From Sphingomonas sp. (GTDB taxonomy: Bacteria > Pseudomonadota > Alphaproteobacteria > Sphingomonadales > Sphingomonadaceae): a stretch of DNA of 64,000 nucleotides. The position numbers and the translations under genes were made by a program. Positions 51,818 to 60,595 of the stretch are shown in pieces. Under the pieces are notes generated by a model. That model saw only the letters and a list, made by a program, of their open reading frames with translations, did no database searches and was not told the origin of the DNA. The DNA lies in NCBI RefSeq assembly GCF_017304635.1, contig NZ_JAFKMA010000004.1, forward strand, positions 1-64,000. Reading direction: 5' to 3'. Numbering within the stretch: the stretch's first letter is position 1; every line of letters begins with the position of its first letter.

Positions 51818-53229
51818 CGAGCGAGATCGCCCCGACCATATGGTATCCGGAACCCGAGCTGGTGTTTCATCCCGAGCGAACGAGCGAGCGGGACATTCAT
51901 CCGCTGCGCGGGCTCAAGCGGTTCGGCCCCCATTCGCGCGGTTTGGTGCAATCGCCGATCCGCGTAGCGACGCTGGCCCCGAAGGGCGAGTCCGAGCGAC
52001 TGTTCGCATTCATGCGTGAGCTGAGCCAGAGCGTGCGCCCGGTCGAGCGAACCGACTATCTGCCGGATTGGCCGGGCTTCAATACCGTGTTCGACATGCG
52101 CGTGACGGCGGCAACCAAGAAATGCCGTGTCGAGCTGGACGGATCGTTTGAGAGCGAGATGGCGCAATCGGCGATGCCGCACGTGTTGCTCGCCGAACAG
52201 CTCGTTCGTGCGATCCAGCCGCTTGAGGCGTTCCGCAGCGAGTTCGACGTCTTGTTCATCTACCTACCGCAGCGATGGGAGCGTGGCTTCTATGGCACGG
52301 GGGACGATTTCGATCTCCACGATCATCTCAAAGCCTATACGGCCGCGCGCGGGATGCCGATCCAGATCGTTCGCGAAGACAAGGCGCTCGCTTATCGCTG
52401 CCGTGCGAGCGTGATGTGGCGAGTCGGGCTGGCGCTGTATGCCAAGGCCGGCGGCGTTCCCTGGAAGCTAGCCGACGTGGATCCAGAAACAGCCTATATC
52501 GGCATTTCCTATGCGGTGCGGTCGAACGGTGCCGACAAACCGCGATTTGTGACTTGTTGTAGCCAGGTGTTCGACGCGGAGGGCGCTGGCCTGGAATTTA
52601 TCGCCTACGACACGGCAGATGTGCAGGTGCAACGCGATAATCCCTTTTTGTCACAGGCCGAGATGTTCCGTGTCATCACGCGGTCGATGACGCTGTATCG
52701 CCACCGACATGGCGGACGCTCGCCGCGCCGGGTGATGGTCCACAAATCAACCGAGTTCAAAGATGCCGAAGTGCTCGGCTGTTTCGAGGCGCTACCGCTG
52801 TGCGAAGCGGTCGATTTGATCCAAGTGGTCGAGGATGTGGGCTGGCGCGGCGCGCGTTGGGAACGCGACCAGGCCAGTCCCGGAGGTAAGGCGGCGGCGT
52901 TTCCAGTCAAGCGTGGCTCACTGATCGGGCTTGGCGAGCGCGAGGCACTACTGTGGATGCACGGCGCCGTGGAGACTTTGGGATCGAAAACCTATTTTCA
53001 GGGTCAGCGCGGCACGCCGCGTCCGATCCGACTTGTCCGCCATGCCGGGCACGGCACGTGGGACGACAGCGCCCGCGCGGCGCTCGCCTTGTCGAAGATG
53101 AACTGGAACAATGATGGGCTGTATGATCCGCTACCCGTAACGATGAGTTATGCGAAGGTGCTTGCGCGTGTCCTCAAGCGCATGACGAATCTTGGCAGCA
53201 CACCCTACCAATTCCGATTCTTCATGTAA
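51814..53229 (+). CDS. Short prokaryotic Argonaute (MID-PIWI), catalytically inactive
   Basis: The 471-residue protein lacks N and PAZ domains and has MID ('DLHDHLKAYTAARGMPIQIVRED', residues 167-189) and PIWI parts. The first PIWI catalytic Asp is absent ('AYIGISYAV', residues 227-235) and the usual end His is missing ('STPYQFRFFM'), as expected of short Argonautes that guide but do not cut. It pairs with the SIR2-APAZ protein encoded before it. It is the last gene before the tRNA-derived island edge. Confidence 0.9.
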   Translation: MTSEIAPTIWYPEPELVFHPERTSERDIHPLRGLKRFGPHSRGLVQSPIRVATLAPKGESERLFAFMRELSQSVRPVERTDYLPDWPGFNTVFDMRVTAATKKCRVELDGSFESEMAQSAMPHVLLAEQLVRAIQPLEAFRSEFDVLFIYLPQRWERGFYGTGDDFDLHDHLKAYTAARGMPIQIVREDKALAYRCRASVMWRVGLALYAKAGGVPWKLADVDPETAYIGISYAVRSNGADKPRFVTCCSQVFDAEGAGLEFIAYDTADVQVQRDNPFLSQAEMFRVITRSMTLYRHRHGGRSPRRVMVHKSTEFKDAEVLGCFEALPLCEAVDLIQVVEDVGWRGARWERDQASPGGKAAAFPVKRGSLIGLGEREALLWMHGAVETLGSKTYFQGQRGTPRPIRLVRHAGHGTWDDSARAALALSKMNWNNDGLYDPLPVTMSYAKVLARVLKRMTNLGSTPYQFRFFM

Positions 53230-53239
53230 TGAAAGTTCG

Positions 53240-53261
53240 TTGCACCCCACAGGACTCGAAC
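53240..53261 (-). repeat. tRNA 3'-end-like fragment (candidate island attachment site)
   Basis: Read on the minus strand this gives GTTCGAGTCCTGTGGGGTGCAA. The T-loop, T-stem and acceptor end resemble the intact tRNA-Arg end at 53369-53390 (about 17 of 22 positions agree) but are not identical. It starts 11 bases after the Argonaute stop. A displaced tRNA 3' end is the usual mark of an integration boundary. The other attachment site would lie left of the window. Confidence 0.5.
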
Positions 53262-53368
53262 TTTTTTCCCGTCGATGACCGCCGTGCCTACGATCATGCA
53301 AACACTGAGTTTGCGCCGATCGTAGCCTGTGCGGCTTACGCGCATAAACGGCGCCCGGCGGCGGAATT

Positions 53369-53445
53369 TGGTGCACCCGACACGATTCGAACGTGTGGCC
53401 TCCACCTTCGGAGGGTGGCGCTCTATCCAGCTGAGCTACGGGTGC
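53369..53445 (-). tRNA. tRNA-Arg (anticodon CCG)
   Basis: The minus strand folds into a cloverleaf. Acceptor GCACCCG pairs with CGGGTGC, D-arm GCTC/GAGC, anticodon stem CCACC/GGTGG with loop CTCCGAA (anticodon CCG, codon CGG), and T-loop TTCGAAT. The 3' CCA is encoded (TGG at 53369-53371 on the plus strand). It lies between two partial tRNA sequences and could have come in with the island or be the original host gene. Confidence 0.93.
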
Positions 53446-53570
53446 ATTATGCTTACGCGGTGCTTACGCGAAAAATCTGAGAGTTGAAAGCGCCAACCTC
53501 GGTGCTCTCAAAGCGCTGTATTTCAAGTGTTTTTCGACCTCCTTCTCACATTCGTTCCGCTTGACATCAG

Positions 53571-53611
<41 letters not shown>

Positions 53612-53679
53612 CTGGGCGCGTGCGCTAGCAAAGCGGGGGCGCGCGCGCCAGCCTTTTGCGTCGAGCCAGGTTCGCGCCG

Positions 53680-54042
53680 TTACTTCGCGATCGTCACCGG
53701 CTGGAACTGGCCGAGCCCGCAACTCGGCCCGCGCATCCCGCCCGACTGCAGCACGGTGATGGTGTCGACCGAGCACAATTGCGTCGTCGACAGCTTGTAG
53801 CCGAACCGCTGCTCGAACCCGAGCGACGGGCAGGCATAGGGCAGCGTGTTGCGATAGGTGCGGCCGCCGCGCATCTCGAAGTCGATCACTTGGTCGCTGC
53901 GGACGTGAGTCTGCTGGATGTCGGTCGTGTTGACGCAATCGACCGCCTTGCCGGCCGGAGTGGCGGCGGGAACGCCGCGGTCGCGCGCGATCGCGGGGGT
54001 GACGACGGCCGCGACGGCGGCCAGCCAGATGATCGGACGCAT
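53680..54042 (-). CDS. Secreted DUF6491-like protein
   Basis: The 120-residue protein has a signal peptide (MRPIIWLAAVAAVVTPAIA, about 19 residues). A domain with 'DCVNTTDIQQTHVRSDQVIDFEMRGGRTYRNTLPYACPSLGFEQRFGY' and four cysteines follows, matching the DUF6491 family of small periplasmic proteins common in sphingomonads. Function unknown. The ATG at 54042 overlaps the nth stop by one base (TGATG), making it the last gene of the protease-dapB-nth unit. Confidence 0.72.
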   Translation of the reverse strand: MRPIIWLAAVAAVVTPAIARDRGVPAATPAGKAVDCVNTTDIQQTHVRSDQVIDFEMRGGRTYRNTLPYACPSLGFEQRFGYKLSTTQLCSVDTITVLQSGGMRGPSCGLGQFQPVTIAK

Positions 54043-54713
54043 CAGCCTTCTCCTCGCTTTGCCGCACCCTTGACCTTGGGCGCGGGCGTCTTGGGTTTGA
54101 ACGCACACAGGTCGCAAACGACGCATCGCCAGCATTCGGGTGTCCGCGCCTTGCAGACGTAGCGGCCGTGCAGGATCAGCCAGTGATGCGCGTGGACCCG
54201 GAACGGCTGGGGGACGACCTTCTCCAGCTTCAGCTCGACCGCCAGCGGGGTCTTGCCGCGTGCCAGGCCAGTGCGGTTGCCGACGCGGAAGATGTGCGTG
54301 TCGACGGCGAAGGTCTCCGCGCCGAACGCGACGTTCATCACGACGTTGGCGGTCTTGCGGCCGACGCCGGGGAGCCGTTCGAGCGCATCGCGATCGGCCG
54401 GCACCTGGCCGTCATGGTCGGCGATCAGTTGCTCGCTCAGCGCGATGACGTTCTTCGCCTTGGTGTTGAACAGGCCGATCGTCTTGACGTGTTCCTTCAG
54501 CGTCGCCTCGCCCAGCGCGACCATCTGCGCGGGCGTCGTCACGTCCGCGAACAACCGCCGCGTCGCCTTGTTGACCCCGACATCGGTCGCCTGCGCCGAC
54601 AGCACGACCGCGACCAGCAACTGGTAGGCGTTGCCGTATTCGAGCTCGGTTTCGGGATGGGGATTGTCGGCGGCGAGGCGGGAGAAGAATTCGAAGACGT
54701 CTTCTTTCTTCAC
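54042..54713 (-). CDS. nth: Endonuclease III (DNA glycosylase/AP lyase)
   Basis: The 223-residue enzyme has the helix-hairpin-helix 'LPGVGRKTANVVMN' with catalytic Lys120, Asp138 in 'VDTHIFRVGNR' and the 4Fe-4S loop cysteines in 'CKARTPECWRCVVCDLC'. It removes oxidised pyrimidines in base-excision repair. The GTG at 54713 overlaps the dapB stop (GTGA), which fixes the start. Confidence 0.95.
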   Translation of the reverse strand: MKKEDVFEFFSRLAADNPHPETELEYGNAYQLLVAVVLSAQATDVGVNKATRRLFADVTTPAQMVALGEATLKEHVKTIGLFNTKAKNVIALSEQLIADHDGQVPADRDALERLPGVGRKTANVVMNVAFGAETFAVDTHIFRVGNRTGLARGKTPLAVELKLEKVVPQPFRVHAHHWLILHGRYVCKARTPECWRCVVCDLCAFKPKTPAPKVKGAAKRGEG

Positions 54714-55438
54714 AACCCCAATACCTCGGCCATGCGGTAGCGCCCGGCCGGCCGGCCCGCGAGCCACAGCGCCGCGCGTACGGCGCCGCGCGCGAAGATT
54801 TCGCGGTTGTCGGCGCGGTGGATCAGCTCGATCCGTTCGCCCGCCCCGGCCAGGATCACCTGATGGTCGCCGACGATCGAGCCGCCGCGCACCGAGGCGA
54901 AGCCGATCGTCCCTTCCGCCCGCGCCCCGGTCAGCCCGGCGCGATCGACCACGCTCAGGTCGCCGAGCGCGCTGTTGCGCCCGGCCGCCGCCGCCTCGCC
55001 GAGCAGCAGCGCGGTGCCCGACGGCGCATCGACCTTATGCCGGTGATGCGCCTCGACGATCTCGACGTCCCAGTCGGCGCCGAGCGTCGCGGCCGCCTCC
55101 GCCACCAATCGCGCGAGCAACGTCACGCCGAGCGAGGTGTTGCCGGTCTGGAGCACCGCGACGCGCAGCGCCGCCTCGTCGATCGCGGCGTGGTGCGCCG
55201 CCGACAGCCCGGTCGTGCCGACGACGATCGCCGTCCCCGCCGCCGCCGCCGCGTCGAGATGTTCGGGCAGGGCGGACGGCGCGGAGAAATCGACCAGCAC
55301 GTCGCTCGCCCGCGCCAGCGCCAGCGGATCGCCGCCGGCGTCGATCCCGCCCGCCACGCTCGCGCCGAGATCCGCGGCGATGGCGGCGATCGCACGCCCC
55401 ATCCGCCCGTCGCTGCCAAGGATGCCGATCGCGGTCAT
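54710..55438 (-). CDS. dapB: 4-hydroxy-tetrahydrodipicolinate reductase
   Basis: The 242-residue enzyme of lysine/diaminopimelate synthesis has the NAD(P)H loop 'GILGSDGRMGRAI', 'VVGTTGLS', the catalytic 'EAHHRHKVDAPSGTAL' and 'FARGAVRAALWLAGRPAGRYRMAEVLGL' at the end. Start at 55438 is in ATGA overlap with the protease stop. All expected regions are present. Confidence 0.95.
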   Translation of the reverse strand: MTAIGILGSDGRMGRAIAAIAADLGASVAGGIDAGGDPLALARASDVLVDFSAPSALPEHLDAAAAAGTAIVVGTTGLSAAHHAAIDEAALRVAVLQTGNTSLGVTLLARLVAEAAATLGADWDVEIVEAHHRHKVDAPSGTALLLGEAAAAGRNSALGDLSVVDRAGLTGARAEGTIGFASVRGGSIVGDHQVILAGAGERIELIHRADNREIFARGAVRAALWLAGRPAGRYRMAEVLGL

Positions 55439-56721
55439 GGCGACCCCCTTGCCCCAATTACCGGCGGCGCGACAGGGGGGATGGGCGCCCCGAGCACCAG
55501 ATGCCATGGCTGCGGGATATAGTCGGTCGACATGTAGAAGTAGAACGCGCACGCGCCGTCGCGATAGGTCGCGCCCTTGACGATGCCGAACGCGGTCGTG
55601 CCGACGAAGACCGGCGCGCCGCTGTCCCCGCCCTTGCACGTCGGGCCGGCAACGGTGACCCAGGTCGGCAGGCACGGCCCGCCGCACAGGTCGCCCGCCG
55701 GCGCGAAATCGGTCAGCTCGACCGTCGCGCAGCTATAGCCGGTGCGTTCGCCGCGATGGCAGACGAACTCGCCCGCGCGAGTGCTGTCGCGCGCGCGCTG
55801 CCCCAGCACCGGGCGTTCGATCGTCTTGGCGGTGTCGGCGAACAGCAGGCCGGGGAGCGGACCGGCGGCCTGGTTGATCTGCACGTCCTGATAGCCCCAG
55901 CCCCATTGGTGGACGAAGGGGAGCGGCGCGATGCTGTGGTCGGCGGCGACATAGTCGAGCTGGTCGACGCAATGCGCGGCGGTGGCGATGCCGTAGCGCG
56001 TGCCGTCGGTCACCGCGAAGCCGGCGGTGCAGAGATAGCGCTTGCCGTCGTCGGGGCTGGTCCCCTCGAGCCGCGCGCCGCCCAGCGCGAGTGGTACGGG
56101 CGCCAACGGCACCGGCGCGCTCAGATTGACGTCGACCTGGTCGAGCACGCGCAGCCGCGTCGGCACCCCGGCGATCGCCGCGATCCGCGCGCGCAACGCC
56201 TCGCGCGGCTGGCCGCCGGTCGAACCGATCACCACGACGAGCTCGCCCGTCCGCGGGTCGAGCCCCATCGCGGGCGGGCGCGGCAGCGCGGCGCGGATCG
56301 CCGCCTGGTGATAGGTCATCGCCCAGATCACGCGGTCGCGCGTCGCTTTCGCCCCGGTGTGGAAGATGATCGGCAGGGTCAGCCCGCCGGCGCTCACCGC
56401 TTCGTCGGGCACCGGCGCGTCGCCGGTCAGCGCGACGACGATGCGCAGCGCGGGGCGATGCTCGATCGAGATGCCGGCCAGCCGGTCGCGATACGCGTCG
56501 GCGATGCGGTCGGTCGCCACGACGCTAGCGTCGAGCGCGATCAGCCGGCGCTCGGCCTCTGCGGCGCCGACGCCGAATGCCCTGGCATATTCGCCGGCAT
56601 CCTGGCGGATCGCGTCGGCGGGCGTCTCGATGGTTGTGGTGACGGTTGGCGGCACGACTTGCGCCACGACCGGCGCGGGCAGCAACACGGCGGCGACCCA
56701 ACGCATCCACGCAAACCTCAT
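55435..56721 (-). CDS. Secreted trypsin-like (S1) serine protease
   Basis: The 428-residue protein has a signal peptide (cleavage after 'PAPVVA'), a ~200-residue N-terminal region resembling a streptogrisin-type pro-domain, and an S1 catalytic domain. The likely triad is His250 ('GIATAAHCVDQ'), Asp279 ('GYQDVQI') and Ser368 ('CKGGDSGAPVF'). It is probably exported and self-processing. It overlaps dapB, an odd partner for a secreted protease. Confidence 0.88.
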   Translation of the reverse strand: MRFAWMRWVAAVLLPAPVVAQVVPPTVTTTIETPADAIRQDAGEYARAFGVGAAEAERRLIALDASVVATDRIADAYRDRLAGISIEHRPALRIVVALTGDAPVPDEAVSAGGLTLPIIFHTGAKATRDRVIWAMTYHQAAIRAALPRPPAMGLDPRTGELVVVIGSTGGQPREALRARIAAIAGVPTRLRVLDQVDVNLSAPVPLAPVPLALGGARLEGTSPDDGKRYLCTAGFAVTDGTRYGIATAAHCVDQLDYVAADHSIAPLPFVHQWGWGYQDVQINQAAGPLPGLLFADTAKTIERPVLGQRARDSTRAGEFVCHRGERTGYSCATVELTDFAPAGDLCGGPCLPTWVTVAGPTCKGGDSGAPVFVGTTAFGIVKGATYRDGACAFYFYMSTDYIPQPWHLVLGAPIPPVAPPVIGARGSP

Positions 56722-56773
56722 GCCGCAGGTCTAGCGCGCAGCGACGACGCGGCAAAGACCCCGCGGCGCGGTG

Positions 56774-57151
56774 TTACCGCTGCATCCGCTCCAGCATGCC
56801 GGGCGGCATCATGTTATGGTTCAGGTGCCACATGATCCACACCGACCCGATCAGGACGATCCCGACGATCAGCACGCCGAGCGCCAGCGCCAGCACGTTG
56901 TTGGTGTTGTCCGGCCCGGTCGTGATGTGGAGGAAGAACACCAGGTGGACCCCCATCTGTCCCACCGCCAGCGCGATCAGCGCGACCGGGATGGCGGGGC
57001 CATAGACCAGCCCCGTCGTCGGCAGCACGAACGCCGCAACCGTCAGCAAGCTCGCGAGCACGAACCCGACCGTCAGGCCGCCAATGACCTTCGCGGGCGA
57101 TTCGCTCTCATGATCGCCGGGGGCGGTATCGCCGGTCTCGTCCTCGCTCAT
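56774..57151 (-). CDS. cyoD: Cytochrome bo3 quinol oxidase subunit IV
   Basis: The 125-residue protein has three membrane helices and the CyoD signature 'GQMGVHLVFFLHITTGPDNTNN' followed by 'GSVWIMWHLNHNMMP'. It assists assembly of the oxidase. The ATG at 57151 overlaps the cyoC stop. No cyoE (heme O synthase) follows; the protease gene is next. Confidence 0.93.
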   Translation of the reverse strand: MSEDETGDTAPGDHESESPAKVIGGLTVGFVLASLLTVAAFVLPTTGLVYGPAIPVALIALAVGQMGVHLVFFLHITTGPDNTNNVLALALGVLIVGIVLIGSVWIMWHLNHNMMPPGMLERMQR

Positions 57152-57765
57152 GCATAGGCTCCGAACAGATAGACCAGGGTGAAGATGCCGACCCAGACAA
57201 TGTCGAGCGCGTGCCAGAACAGCATGAAGCACGCGGTGCGGCGGCGGATGTCGGCGCGAAAGCCCTTGGTGCGGACCTGCGCCATCATCGTCGTCAGCCA
57301 GACGAGACCGAGCGTGACGTGGACGCCGTGACAGCCGACGAGGGCGAAGAAGCTCGACAGGAAGGCGCTGCGCTGCGGCCCGTTGCCCTGGCCGATCAGG
57401 TGCGCGAACTCGCCGACCTCGATCGCGAGGAAGCCGGCGCCGAGCAACGCGGTCGCCGCCATCGCCAGCTGGAACAGCCCCGGCCGCTTGACCGCCATCG
57501 CCACGCCGGCGAGCCCGCAGGCGAAAGTGGAGAGCAGCAGCAATGCGGTCTCGGTCGCGACCAGCGGCAGCTCGACGATGTCGCGCGGCCCCGGCCCGCC
57601 CGCGGTCGCGGGAACCGACACGGCGAACGCCGCGAAGAAGCCGGTGAACAGCACGAAGTCGGACAGCAGGAAGATCCAGAAGCCATAGGCGACGACGATC
57701 TCCTTGGGCGCCGGCCCGCGCTCGCTGATCGGGATCGCATTTGGATCGGCGGCATGCGCGCTCAT
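57148..57765 (-). CDS. cyoC: Cytochrome bo3 quinol oxidase subunit III
   Basis: The 205-residue protein has five membrane helices and the subunit III pattern: '[21 protein letters not shown]', '[19 protein letters not shown]' and '[26 protein letters not shown]'. The ATG at 57765 overlaps the cyoB stop. It belongs to the cyoABCD unit. Confidence 0.95.
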   Translation of the reverse strand: MSAHAADPNAIPISERGPAPKEIVVAYGFWIFLLSDFVLFTGFFAAFAVSVPATAGGPGPRDIVELPLVATETALLLLSTFACGLAGVAMAVKRPGLFQLAMAATALLGAGFLAIEVGEFAHLIGQGNGPQRSAFLSSFFALVGCHGVHVTLGLVWLTTMMAQVRTKGFRADIRRRTACFMLFWHALDIVWVGIFTLVYLFGAYA

Positions 57766-59738
57766 GCCGCAGCCTTTCGCGCGGCGGCGCGGTGCGCGCG
57801 ATCGATCGTCGCGACCTCCACCGCCGGGATCACGCGATGCTCCTCGTCGCGCCAGGCAAACACGACGAACGTCGCCCACGCGCCCAGGAAGCCGAGCCCG
57901 AGCAGCCACCAGATGTGCCACACCAAGGCGAACCCCATCAGCGTCGCGAAGAACGCGCACACAAACCCGGTCGCCGAATTACGCGGCAGCTCGATATCCT
58001 CGTAATCCGGCCGTGCGGCCTCCGCCTCGGCGCGGCGCTTCATGCTCCAATAGGCATTCTCGCCATCGACCCGGGGCAGCATCGCATAGTTGAACTCGGG
58101 CGGCGGCGAGGATGTCGACCATTCGAGCGTGCGGCCGTCCCACGGATCGCCGGTCGCGTCGCGCAACGCGTCGCGATGGCGGATGCTGACGACCAGCTGG
58201 ACGATCTGGCACGCGATCCCGCCCAGGATCAGTAGCGCGCCGCCGCCCGCCACCAGCAGCCACACATGCCATTCGGGCACGTCATAACGCACCAGCCGCC
58301 GCGTCATCCCGTCGAGCCCAAGCCAGTAGAGCGGCATGAACGCGACGTAGAAACCGGTGATCCACAGCCAGAAGCTGCGCTTGCCCCAGGTCTCGTCGAG
58401 CCGGAACCCGAACGCCTTGGGGAACCAGTAATTGACCCCCGCGAACGCGCCGAACAGCACGCCGCCGATGATGACGTTGTGGAAATGCGCGACCAGGAAC
58501 ACCGAATTGTGCAGCTGGAAATCGGCCGGCGGCACGGCGAGCAGCACGCCGGTCATCCCGCCGATCACGAACGTCACCATGAACCCGACCGACCACAGCA
58601 TCGCGGTCGTGAAGCGCAGCCGTCCGCCGTACATCGTGAACAGCCAGTTGAAGACCTTCACCCCCGTCGGCACCGCGATAATCATCGTCGTCACGCCGAA
58701 GAAGCCGTTGACGTCCGCCCCCGCCCCCATCGTGAAGAAATGGTGGAGCCAGACCAGGAACGACAGCAGGAAGATCGCCAGCGTCGCGATCACCATCGAA
58801 CGATAGCCGAACAGCCGCTTGCCCGAAAAGGTCGCGACCACTTCGCTGAAGACGCCGAACGCCGGCAGGATCAGGATGTAGACCTCCGGATGCCCCCAGG
58901 CCCAGAACAGGTTGACGAACATCATGGCGTTGCCGCCGGCTTCGTTGGTGAAGAAGTGAAAGCCGAGATAGCGGTCGAGCGTCAGCATGCCGAGCGCGGC
59001 GGTCAGGATCGGGAAGGCCGCGACGATCAGCAGGCTGGTGGCGAGACTGGTCCAGCAGAACATCGGCATCCGCCAGTATCCCATGCCTGGCGCGCGGGTC
59101 TTCAGGATGGTGGTGACGAAATTGACTCCGGTCAGGAGCGTGCCGAGCCCCGAAATCTGGATCGCCCAGAGGTAGTAATCGACCCCGACCCCGGGCGAGA
59201 AGCGCAGCTCCGACAGCGGCGGGTAGATCACCCAGCCGGTCTTCGCGAACTCGCCGACGAACAGGCTGATATTGACCAGCAGCGCGCCGGTCGCGGTCAG
59301 CCAGAAGCTGACCGAATTGAGCGTCGGAAAGGCGACGTCGCGCACGCCGAGCTGGAGCGGCACGGCGAAGTTGATGAGCCCGATCATGAACGGCATCGCC
59401 ACGAAGAAGATCATGATCGTGCCGTGCGCGGAAAAGATTTGCGCATAATGGTCGGGCTCGAGATAGCCCGGCGCGTTGTACGCCAGCGCCTGTTGCGAGC
59501 GCATCAGCAGCGCGTCGGAGAAGCCGCGCAGCAGCATCACCCCGGCCAGCGCACAATACATCACGCCGATCCGCTTGTGATCGACGCTGGTCGCCCATTC
59601 GCGCCACAGATAGGGGAAATGCCCCGCGCGCCACGTCCACAGCAAGGTCGCGATCAGCGTGATCGCGACCACCAGCGACGCGACCAGCGGGATCGGATCG
59701 TGCAGCGGAAACGCGCTCCAGCCCAGCCGCCCCAGCAT
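57762..59738 (-). CDS. cyoB: Cytochrome bo3 quinol oxidase subunit I
   Basis: The 658-residue heme-copper oxidase subunit has the CuB/heme ligands in '[17 protein letters not shown]', 'WLHHFFTMG' and '[13 protein letters not shown]', with about 14-15 membrane helices. It reduces O2 with electrons from ubiquinol and pumps protons. The ATG at 59738 overlaps the cyoA stop by one base. Confidence 0.97.
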   Translation of the reverse strand: MLGRLGWSAFPLHDPIPLVASLVVAITLIATLLWTWRAGHFPYLWREWATSVDHKRIGVMYCALAGVMLLRGFSDALLMRSQQALAYNAPGYLEPDHYAQIFSAHGTIMIFFVAMPFMIGLINFAVPLQLGVRDVAFPTLNSVSFWLTATGALLVNISLFVGEFAKTGWVIYPPLSELRFSPGVGVDYYLWAIQISGLGTLLTGVNFVTTILKTRAPGMGYWRMPMFCWTSLATSLLIVAAFPILTAALGMLTLDRYLGFHFFTNEAGGNAMMFVNLFWAWGHPEVYILILPAFGVFSEVVATFSGKRLFGYRSMVIATLAIFLLSFLVWLHHFFTMGAGADVNGFFGVTTMIIAVPTGVKVFNWLFTMYGGRLRFTTAMLWSVGFMVTFVIGGMTGVLLAVPPADFQLHNSVFLVAHFHNVIIGGVLFGAFAGVNYWFPKAFGFRLDETWGKRSFWLWITGFYVAFMPLYWLGLDGMTRRLVRYDVPEWHVWLLVAGGGALLILGGIACQIVQLVVSIRHRDALRDATGDPWDGRTLEWSTSSPPPEFNYAMLPRVDGENAYWSMKRRAEAEAARPDYEDIELPRNSATGFVCAFFATLMGFALVWHIWWLLGLGFLGAWATFVVFAWRDEEHRVIPAVEVATIDRAHRAAARKAAA

Positions 59739-60595
59739 CACTGGCTCCGTCCGTCGACGGCGGGCCGTGCCTTGGCGGTGCCGGCGTTGCGCACGATCGC
59801 GTCGAACAGCCCCGGCGCGACCCCGCGCCACGTGGCGGGCGCGACGCGTTCGCCGTCGCCGAGCAGCGCGCGATAGGCGGGAACGTCGAGCACCGCCTGC
59901 GCCTGGCGCGCCTGTCCCACCCAGCCGTCGAACTGCGCCGCGGGCACGGCATCGACCGCGAACTGCATGCCGTAGAATCCCTTGCCGCTGTAATTGGCCG
60001 ACAGCCCGCGATAGCGGCCGGGCGCGTCCGCACGCAGGTTGAGCGTCGTCGCCATCCCTGGCATCGTGTAAATCTGGCTGCCCAATCGCGGCACGAAGAA
60101 ACTGTTCATGACGCTCGCCGAGGTCAGCGTCAGCCGCACCGGCCGCCCCGTCGGCACCACCAGCCGGTTGACGCTCGCGACGTTCTGGCCGGGATAGAGA
60201 AACAGCCATTTCCAGTCGAGCGAGACGACCTGCACGTCGAGCGGCGCGGCACCGGCGATCGGCCGCGCGGGGTCGAGGTCGTGGCTGCTCACCCACGCGA
60301 TCCCGCCGACGAAGATCACGACCAGCGCGGGAACCGACCACACCAGCAGCTCGAGCTGCCCCGAATAGGCCCAGTCGGGACGGTATGTGGCGCGGGCGTT
60401 GCCGGCGCGATACCACCAGGCGAAGGCGAGCGTCGCCAGGATCGTCGGCACCACGATCGCCAGCATGATCCCGAGCGAATCGAGCAGGATCAGCCGCTCG
60501 TGCGCCGCCACCGGCCCCGCCGGGTCCAGTACCGCCGCCGGCGCGCACCCCCCGCTCGCCAGCGCGAGGACGAGCGCGGCGCGGGCGCGGCTCAC
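59738..60595 (-). CDS. cyoA: Cytochrome bo3 quinol oxidase subunit II
   Basis: The 285-residue protein has a lipobox ('ALASGGCAP', Cys22), two membrane helices and a cupredoxin-like domain ('[23 protein letters not shown]', '[21 protein letters not shown]'). The CuA cysteines are absent, which marks a quinol rather than cytochrome c oxidase. A GTG at 60595 in GTGA overlap with the TonB-receptor stop is the likely start (an adjacent GTG at 60598 is possible). Confidence 0.93.
   Translation of the reverse strand: MSRARAALVLALASGGCAPAAVLDPAGPVAAHERLILLDSLGIMLAIVVPTILATLAFAWWYRAGNARATYRPDWAYSGQLELLVWSVPALVVIFVGGIAWVSSHDLDPARPIAGAAPLDVQVVSLDWKWLFLYPGQNVASVNRLVVPTGRPVRLTLTSASVMNSFFVPRLGSQIYTMPGMATTLNLRADAPGRYRGLSANYSGKGFYGMQFAVDAVPAAQFDGWVGQARQAQAVLDVPAYRALLGDGERVAPATWRGVAPGLFDAIVRNAGTAKARPAVDGRSQ

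Noticed and set aside
58266-59876. A 536-codon open frame on the plus strand
   Set aside because: It is antisense to cyoB and is extremely rich in His, Arg, Glu and Gln, a typical shadow of membrane-protein codons.
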